Of a stretch of 64,000 bases of DNA, positions 58,982-64,000 are shown piece after piece; the stretch's first letter is position 1; each line of letters begins with the position of its first letter. The translations under genes and the position numbers were made by a program. Source of the DNA: Poa pratensis (taxonomy: Eukaryota > Streptophyta > Magnoliopsida > Poales > Poaceae); assembly GCA_947311845.1 (NCBI GenBank), contig CAMZMU010000080.1, forward strand, positions 18,429,858 to 18,493,857. The letters are read 5' to 3'. The notes under the pieces are model-generated. The model saw only the letters and a list, made by a program, of their open reading frames with translations, had not been told where the DNA came from and made no database searches.

Positions 58982-59062
58982 CTGATTTTTTTTTTTTTTG
59001 AACAAGGGTTGGGGTCAAAGACTGATTTGACTCCCCTAAAAAAAAATACAAGCTGATTTGAC
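58982..59062. mobile_element. Two micro-retroinsertions at one target
   Basis: The motif ctgattt occurs at 58982-58988, 59021-59027 and 59053-59059. Between the first two lies oligo-T then gaacaagggttggggtcaaaga (minus-strand A-tailed end, similar to the 3' end of the retroposon at 6989). Between the last two (ten-base repeat ctgatttgac) lies tcccct followed by ten A and tacaag (plus-strand). Two separate insertions into the same spot are the simplest reading. Confidence 0.55.
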
Positions 59063-59282
59063 CAGTCAATGTCCCAGCTGAATTTGTTTAAAATCAAATA
59101 ACGTCAATATTGAGTAAGTTAGGCATCTACTATGTCAAATCAATATCATTAAATAGATTTAAAAATGTAACTTTTTAGATTATATCTACATTGTCGATAT
59201 ATGTTTTACAACATAATCTAAAATAACATTAAATGACTTTCCATAAGAGAAAAATGCCTTATTTTAAGAAAGAAAGAAAGGT

Positions 59283-59708
59283 TTGTAGGTCCTTGGACTC
59301 TATTGATTCGCAAAAAAAAGGTCCTTGGACTCTACCAGCGACAACGACGCTCATGGGCGCCGTGTTCCTTCTTGGAGGCGTCGTTTGAATCCCCTCCTTT
59401 GGATTCTTGAGCCCTGCTAGTTCCCTCTGGGTGGCAATGTTGGCGTGGTTGAGGCTTGTTTGGAGTTGACTGTTTCATCCTTGCTTCCGTGCAACAGAAG
59501 ACGACGCGCTCCTTCAACTGAATCAAGCAATAGACTTGTGTAGTGCTTCATTTAGTTTTGCTTGTTTCCCTTATTTTTTGTAGCCTTATGTTGTTTGTGT
59601 TCTTATTCTGTAGTTGGTATCCCCAGCTTGTGTTTGTAACTTGTAACTCCTAGCCCGTTGATGGCTTCGTTAATTCAAACCCGGGCTCATCTCGAGCCTT
59701 CCGTCTAA
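59283..59708 (+). mobile_element. 5'-truncated LINE 3' end
   Basis: The end reads gttaattcaaacccgggctc...gagccttccgtctaag then an A-rich run, a LINE-like 3' terminus. Flanks aagaaagaaagaaagg (59267-59281) and aagaaaaagaaagg (59707-59720) could be the target duplication, though the sequence is simple. No coding domain remains. The micro-insertion at 59288-59334 lies within it. Confidence 0.5.
59288..59334 (+). mobile_element. Micro-retroinsertion: 17-bp A-tailed insert
   Basis: Perfect 15-bp repeats ggtccttggactcta at 59288-59302 and 59320-59334 flank ttgattcgc followed by eight A. Plus-strand orientation from the A run. Confidence 0.6.
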
Positions 59709-59722
59709 GAAAAAGAAAGGTG

Positions 59723-60237
59723 GTAAGAAACAAGGAGATTTTAATAGTTTGGTAAGATATATTTTCTAACTCGTCACCACATGGTGATATATTTAAAACC
59801 GGTTCATGTATATTTCTGTTAGCTTTTTCATTTCGACTCGCTGCATTTACATGCTTGGATATTTGGGATCCGTTTGTGGAGGCAGCGTCTGTTTTTTAGG
59901 TGAAAATGTGGAGCTAGGTACTGCCATCATCTAAGTAACTTAATTAGCCACTAGTACCAGTCCTAGGCATATTCTTTCGGATGTCCTTTTTGGGAGGATA
60001 CATTCTCTCACATCCTTGTTGAGAGACTGAATCAACATTTGGCTAATTACTATACCACTTTCATATTTGCGTTTGGTGCAAGCTAGTACTGCTACAATAC
60101 TATGTATGTCACTAGTATGTTTACATACTACTCGCAGTATTCTACAAACACATACTACAAACACATATCAAATGTTGAAAGAGGTATTTGTAATGCAGCC
60201 TTTTTTGTGTGTGAAACATGTATATGTAATGCAGCCT
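59723..60237. other. No recognisable gene
   Basis: AT-rich spacer with small direct repeats (acaaacacatactacaaacac at 60145-60165; gta(t)t(t/a)tgtaatgcagcct at 60184 and 60220). Confidence 0.4.
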
Positions 60238-60417
60238 AAGAACCTCTTTTGTTTCCAGGTTTCTAAAAATGCAGAAAGGAAACATGTATGATTGCGATGC
60301 TAACTTCACTAAGTGTTTAGGTGTATGCCATAGTTTTTCTACGGAAAATAAGAGGAAATTCTTTGGAACTCCGTCAAATTTTTGATGGAAATACATTCCT
60401 ACAAACCAAACAGAACC
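60238..60417. mobile_element. hAT-like MITE
   Basis: The left end agaacctcttttgtttccagg and the right end in reverse complement (aggttctgtttggtttgtagg) form an imperfect inverted repeat. Inner text (ctaaaaatgcagaaagg; gtcaaatttttgatggaaa) matches a common grass MITE type that ends in ...TACAAACCAAA. About 180 bp, no ORF. Confidence 0.65.
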
Positions 60418-62094
60418 TAGTAAGTCGAATACTACAAAGTTTTATACGAAAAAAAATCAACAACAAATGTGCTAAACAGTGCTCTTAGGTTGGTGTTTTC
60501 TTCACAAGTGTAGAACATCATACACACTTACACGGTACACATTGGTTCGAGCTAATTACATGCAACACACAATCCGATAGGAATCGGAAGAAACTAAGAA
60601 ACGATCCAGTGAAACTGTTACTCCTTTCCCTGAAGATAATAGACCGAGAGGACTCTCGGAAGAGATTAAGGGGGTAGTTAACTAAGAGTGACACACATAA
60701 TAAGCTAAAGTACAAGAGAATATGTTGGAATCTGGGTGCATTGGAAACCCCGTTCTGTGTAATATGCACCAGCAGATCAAGGTATGAGCATCTCGACACA
60801 AAAAATAGTAGGGATAGTACACTTCCCAACCTTTAACAGCTAGAGTTCATGGCTTGAAACAGCAAATAAACTCAGAGCTACTAGCTGATTACATAACAAC
60901 AAGCCTGCACCAAAATCAATGCATGCATTGGTGTGCCAAAACAGAAGACTTTAATACTTTTAACTATTCCACGTACACTTCTGGGTGAGTTCTGACATGC
61001 ATATGCGCCAATCAATACGGGTTTCCAAAGAAATCAATCAGAGTACCTTTGCTGGAGTACTCCAGTACCAGTGCCTGCATTTCATGCCCTAGTGAAATAA
61101 TTGCTGGACCAATTCTCTGAATCTTAGGTTTTATTTTGTATTGAACACATCAAGGATATAAATGTTGTATAACAGAGTAAAGCTCCCGTGAACTTCTTTT
61201 GGTGGAATTGTATTACCCAGGACTAGACTAAACAAACGGCCAACTAAACATTGTCTTGATTTATTTATTTTGCGTGCTACTACCATTTTTGTAAAATTCA
61301 CCTTTCCTGGACTTGAACCAGTTTAATTCTTTTTTCATGGAATTGAACCAGTTTCCAAAAAGACTCGTATAAAACTAAGAAACAGAATGAAATTGTAGGA
61401 ATTAATCATCACATAAAATCGAATCTAACCAATGCCATGTATGTTAAATGTCTTGAAAAAAATAAACTAATTAGAGAGTGTGTTTGTTCTAATCAGTACA
61501 GTTGTTCTAGATCTACTCCACATAGTCACATAGCAACAAAGTGATTGGGTCTAACGGTTTCTGCTGAGAAAATCACCCTATTATAACAGAGGGAGCACAC
61601 ATACATGATACATGTATGTAAAAACTTGAAGACCGAATTAGAGAACATACAAATACAATCATGGGGGTGTAGGATGAAGTTAAGAACATGGAAACATCAG
61701 ACATGGAAAGATTTTCAGACATGCATGGAAACCGAGGAAAAAAGGGAGATGGAAGAAATAATGATGACAACTTTTCACTCATCAGAGTCTAATAATTGCA
61801 AAGGGAAAGAGAGGAAGGAGAGATCCCCAATGAGGGGAAGTTGTGAGAAGTGTGCAAGTGCATGCGCAACCATGCAGTCATGCTCTCTCATGATTACACC
61901 AATCTGCATCTCATGCAGTTTATACGCATGCCATCCCAACAAGATCCACCACCCGAACAAACAGGGAAAAAAATTAGAGATAGGTGAAGATACATAACCT
62001 GATCAAGAGTACTTATCAGAAATCAGTTAATCCCTTCACCCGGCTGAGATTTGGGCGGACTAATCTGAATCCTGATACGGGCAGAAGATCGTGG
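60418..62094. other. Intergenic DNA downstream of MIR166
   Basis: No gene is supported. The part next to the hairpin (about 61550-62094) may belong to the primary MIR166 transcript, which in plants often extends several hundred bases and can be spliced, but no splice sites were assigned. Confidence 0.4.
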
Positions 62095-62312
62095 TGGCCG
62101 GGAGCCCTTGTATTTGGGGGGAATGAAGCCTGGTCCGAGATCTACACACGTCTACTCTCTTCTTCCCCAACTCAATCACTCATCTTCTTGGATCGATCTT
62201 CCTCTCGATCTAACCAGAAAAGAGAGATTGAGGGGAGGAAGATAGAGAGGAAGAAAGAAAGAGAACCCCGAGCCAGACAACATTCCCCTCAAAACCAAAA
62301 GGCTCCCTCTCT
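62095..62312 (-). ncRNA. MIR166: miR166 precursor (MIR166 locus)
   Basis: On the minus strand the mature miR166 (starts TCGGACCA, ends ATTCCCC) lies at 62118-62138 and matches the canonical plant sequence at all 21 positions. The star strand (starts GGAATGTTG, ends CTCGGGG) lies on the 5' arm at 62266-62286. They pair with a two-nucleotide 3' overhang, a few G-U pairs and three mismatches. A lower stem (gggagcc...ggctccc) extends to about 62095-62312. The loop and upper stem take about 127 bases. miR166 directs cleavage of HD-ZIP III transcription-factor mRNAs and so sets leaf polarity and meristem identity (family knowledge). Which paralogue (a, b, c...) this is cannot be told without comparison. 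Confidence 0.95.
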
Positions 62313-62324
62313 AGCAAGCTTTTC

Positions 62325-62470
62325 TCCATCTCTCTCTCAACTTCCTGATCCTACTATACCTGCCTCTCTCTCATCATCCTATCTTTTCTCTTACTTTTTC
62401 TCGCCTTTTGGAGCGTGGGTGTGGATGGAAGGGGTAGGAGAAAACAGGAGGGGAGAGAGTATATATGGAG
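62325..62470 (-). promoter_or_regulatory. MIR166 leader and core promoter
   Basis: The minus strand has a TATA box CCATATATAC at 62459-62468, followed by a GA-rich leader (gagagagaggcaggta near 62355) and then the hairpin. Transcription would start near 62430, giving about 120-150 bases before the precursor stem. GA/CT-rich leaders are common in plant MIR genes. Confidence 0.55.
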
Positions 62471-62808
62471 GGGTAGCTCCCAAAGGAGAAGGGCTAGAAT
62501 GAAGGGGGGAGGCCCCCCACGAGCCACGGTTGTTCCGAGGGAGAATGGGACTTAACATGGACCTCTACCCACAAGAATTGCTAGCTATAGCTTCACCTAC
62601 CCACCTTTACCTAGCGACCATGCTCTTATCTTCTTGGCAACAAAAATGGTGGCAATTTGATGTGGAAAACATGGATGCCAATTCATATCGTTGCCGGTAC
62701 AAATGATTTCCCACATTGCTCATTTGATTAGAACAAAGAGTTTGAGTGTGTAGAAAATTGATGATTTCATCGGCGGTCAAGTAAACCCACATGCGTACAC
62801 TGTTAAGT
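62471..62808. other. Upstream region of MIR166
   Basis: No ORF or repeat is recognised. It holds ggggggaggccccccacgag (an imperfect palindrome at 62505-62524) and is presumably proximal promoter DNA. Confidence 0.4.
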
Positions 62809-62810
62809 AC

Positions 62811-63056
62811 TACGTCTGTCCCAAAATATAAGGCGTCCTTTATTTTCGTTGGTCAACAAATTACAATTTTGACTACGATTTGTATTTATAATATTCCAAC
62901 AAACTGGTACACTCCTAATGAAATAAATAATTTTGCAAGGGAAATGAAAATAACATTTATACATTCCTAATCCATTATAATTTGGTATGTATAAGTAGTC
63001 AAACTTATGCATCAAAGACCATGCAAAATAAAGATTGCCTTATGTTTTGGGACGGA
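62811..63056. mobile_element. Mariner-type MITE
   Basis: Left end ctacgtctgtcccaaaatat and right end ...ttatgttttgggacggatt are inverted (tctgtcccaaaa / ttttgggacgga). The AT-rich body of about 245 bp includes ttggtcaacaaattac and ggtatgtataagtagtcaaa, as in longer Stowaway-related families. The right terminus is duplicated by the micro-insertion that follows. Confidence 0.75.
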
Positions 63057-63087
63057 TTTTTTTTTTGAATACTTTTTGGGACGGATT
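63045..63087 (-). mobile_element. Micro-retroinsertion at the MITE end
   Basis: Perfect 14-bp repeats ttttgggacggatt at 63045-63058 and 63074-63087 flank eight T and gaatact. Minus-strand orientation from the T run. Confidence 0.55.
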
Positions 63088-63281
63088 GACTAGATACGAG
63101 TCATCTATTTTCGGATCATCTGAATACTTTGGATGTACATGTGAGAGATTTTACTCACATTTTATTTTACTATTTTTAATCAAAGTTATATATATAAAAC
63201 ATGTTTGGCCTACCAAATTAGGATGAACGGAATACTTAGCCGCGAGAGAGTAATTAATATCGCCATAAAGGCCAATTGTAA

Positions 63282-63332
63282 ATGAGGAGAGATATTCTTT
63301 CTTTTTTTGAAATTGAGGAGAGTTATTCTTTC
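63282..63332 (-). mobile_element. Micro-retroinsertion with ~20-bp repeats
   Basis: Repeats tgaggagagatattctttct and tgaggagagttattctttct (one mismatch) flank an 11-13-bp insert of oligo-T then gaaat. Because target and insert are both T-rich, the exact edges are uncertain. Confidence 0.5.
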
Positions 63333-63389
63333 TTTCTACTTTTTCTACATTAGTTTTAAAACCAAGTCAATATTTTTAATTCTTTTTAC

Positions 63390-63600
63390 TCACTCTGACC
63401 CAAAATAGGTGGCATAATGAAAATAGAAAATATAAACAAACATAATATTAAATACATATATTATGAAAATATATCTTATGTTGGATATACTGATATTGAC
63501 TTGGTATTGCAAATATTCATTTTATATATATACTTGGTCAAACTTGGAAAACATTGAATTCTTTACTTAGTCTATAAGTCACCTATTTGGGACAGTGGGA
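63390..63600. mobile_element. Mariner-type MITE
   Basis: Left end ctcactctgacccaaaatag and right end ...cacctatttgggacagtggg are inverted repeats (ccaaaataggtg / cacctatttggg). About 210 bp, AT-rich, no ORF. Confidence 0.8.
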
Positions 63601-64000
63601 GAAACCAATAACGGTGATCATCGTGATGAAATCTCAAAAGAATACATGATATTAGAAGGGGTTGGCGCGCTTTGTTGCGCCTGAGAGTATTATTGCGGTG
63701 ATAAATACAATATGTACTGGTCTGAATTAAAAGTTGTGGATCATGCAAGATCAGATATAAATCCGTAGTCATCTTAAACAAATATTGTACGTATTGGTCT
63801 AGCATTGCAGTATAACCATATAATCGAAAAGTAACAATTGTGGATTTGTTAATCTCTAAATGAGGCGAGCCCGGCGGCTACGTGTGAGGCAGGGCTACTC
63901 AAGGTGCGGCCGGAAGCAGAGCTGGTGTGCGTCGCTCATGTGCATGCATGCAGTGAAGGAGGAGGCATGGTGAGTAACAGGAGGAGAGGAGGGCCGCTCT
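63601..64000. other. No recognisable gene
   Basis: Ends with a GC-rich stretch (63855-64000) that may be the edge of something beyond the window. No ORF or motif is identifiable. Confidence 0.35.

Noticed and set aside
61984..62502. 172-codon plus-strand ORF
   Set aside because: It is antisense to the MIR166 precursor, leader and TATA box, which explain the sequence better.

Overview
This is plant nuclear DNA, almost certainly from a Triticeae grass (wheat, Aegilops, barley or rye). The grounds are an Angela/BARE-type Copia LTR, several Stowaway MITEs, L1-type plant LINEs, a large gene with GC-rich first exon and many introns, and a gene-poor layout. I recognise three host genes. They are a CDPK-related kinase (CRK, 11 exons, 12016-19562, plus strand), a SAUR32-like single-exon gene (29020-29436, minus strand), and a MIR166 locus (hairpin about 62095-62312, minus strand) whose mature sequence matches canonical miR166 over all 21 nt. 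They do not form an operon or obvious pathway; each lies in its own low-copy island between transposable elements.

Layout. 1-4999: 3' part of a decayed Copia element (reverse transcriptase, RNase H, polypurine tract, 3' LTR) with an antisense solo LTR inserted in its RT. 5000-11700: LTR remnants, a minus-strand poly(A) retroposon carrying a foldback MITE, Stowaway and hAT-like MITEs, and a large inverted repeat. 11700-20000: the CRK gene, with MITEs in introns 1 and 2. 20000-28900: mostly low-copy or unassigned DNA with short direct duplications and a 547-bp solo LTR. 28900-29830: SAUR. 29830-31690: a diverged tandem duplication.

31691-46600: a three-level nest. An L1-type LINE (LINE-A) with a 17-bp target-site duplication is interrupted by a 1744-bp solo LTR (5-bp duplication) and by a complete but frameshifted second LINE (LINE-B, 14-bp duplication). 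46600-48750: a Mutator-like MITE and a non-autonomous PIF/Harbinger element. 52615-56062: a roughly 610-bp tandem duplication whose second copy holds two insertions, one of them a 2050-bp PIF/Harbinger element carrying only the Myb/trihelix-type gene. 57146-59722: minus-strand and truncated LINE-like retroposons. 60238-64000: an hAT-like MITE, MIR166 and two Mariner-type MITEs.

The most unusual signal is a set of tiny inserts (about 11-32 bp), each ending in an oligo-A or oligo-T tract and flanked by 7-20-bp direct repeats. They look like extremely 5'-truncated LINE insertions. Several local duplications in the window also act as built-in empty sites that show exact insertion boundaries.
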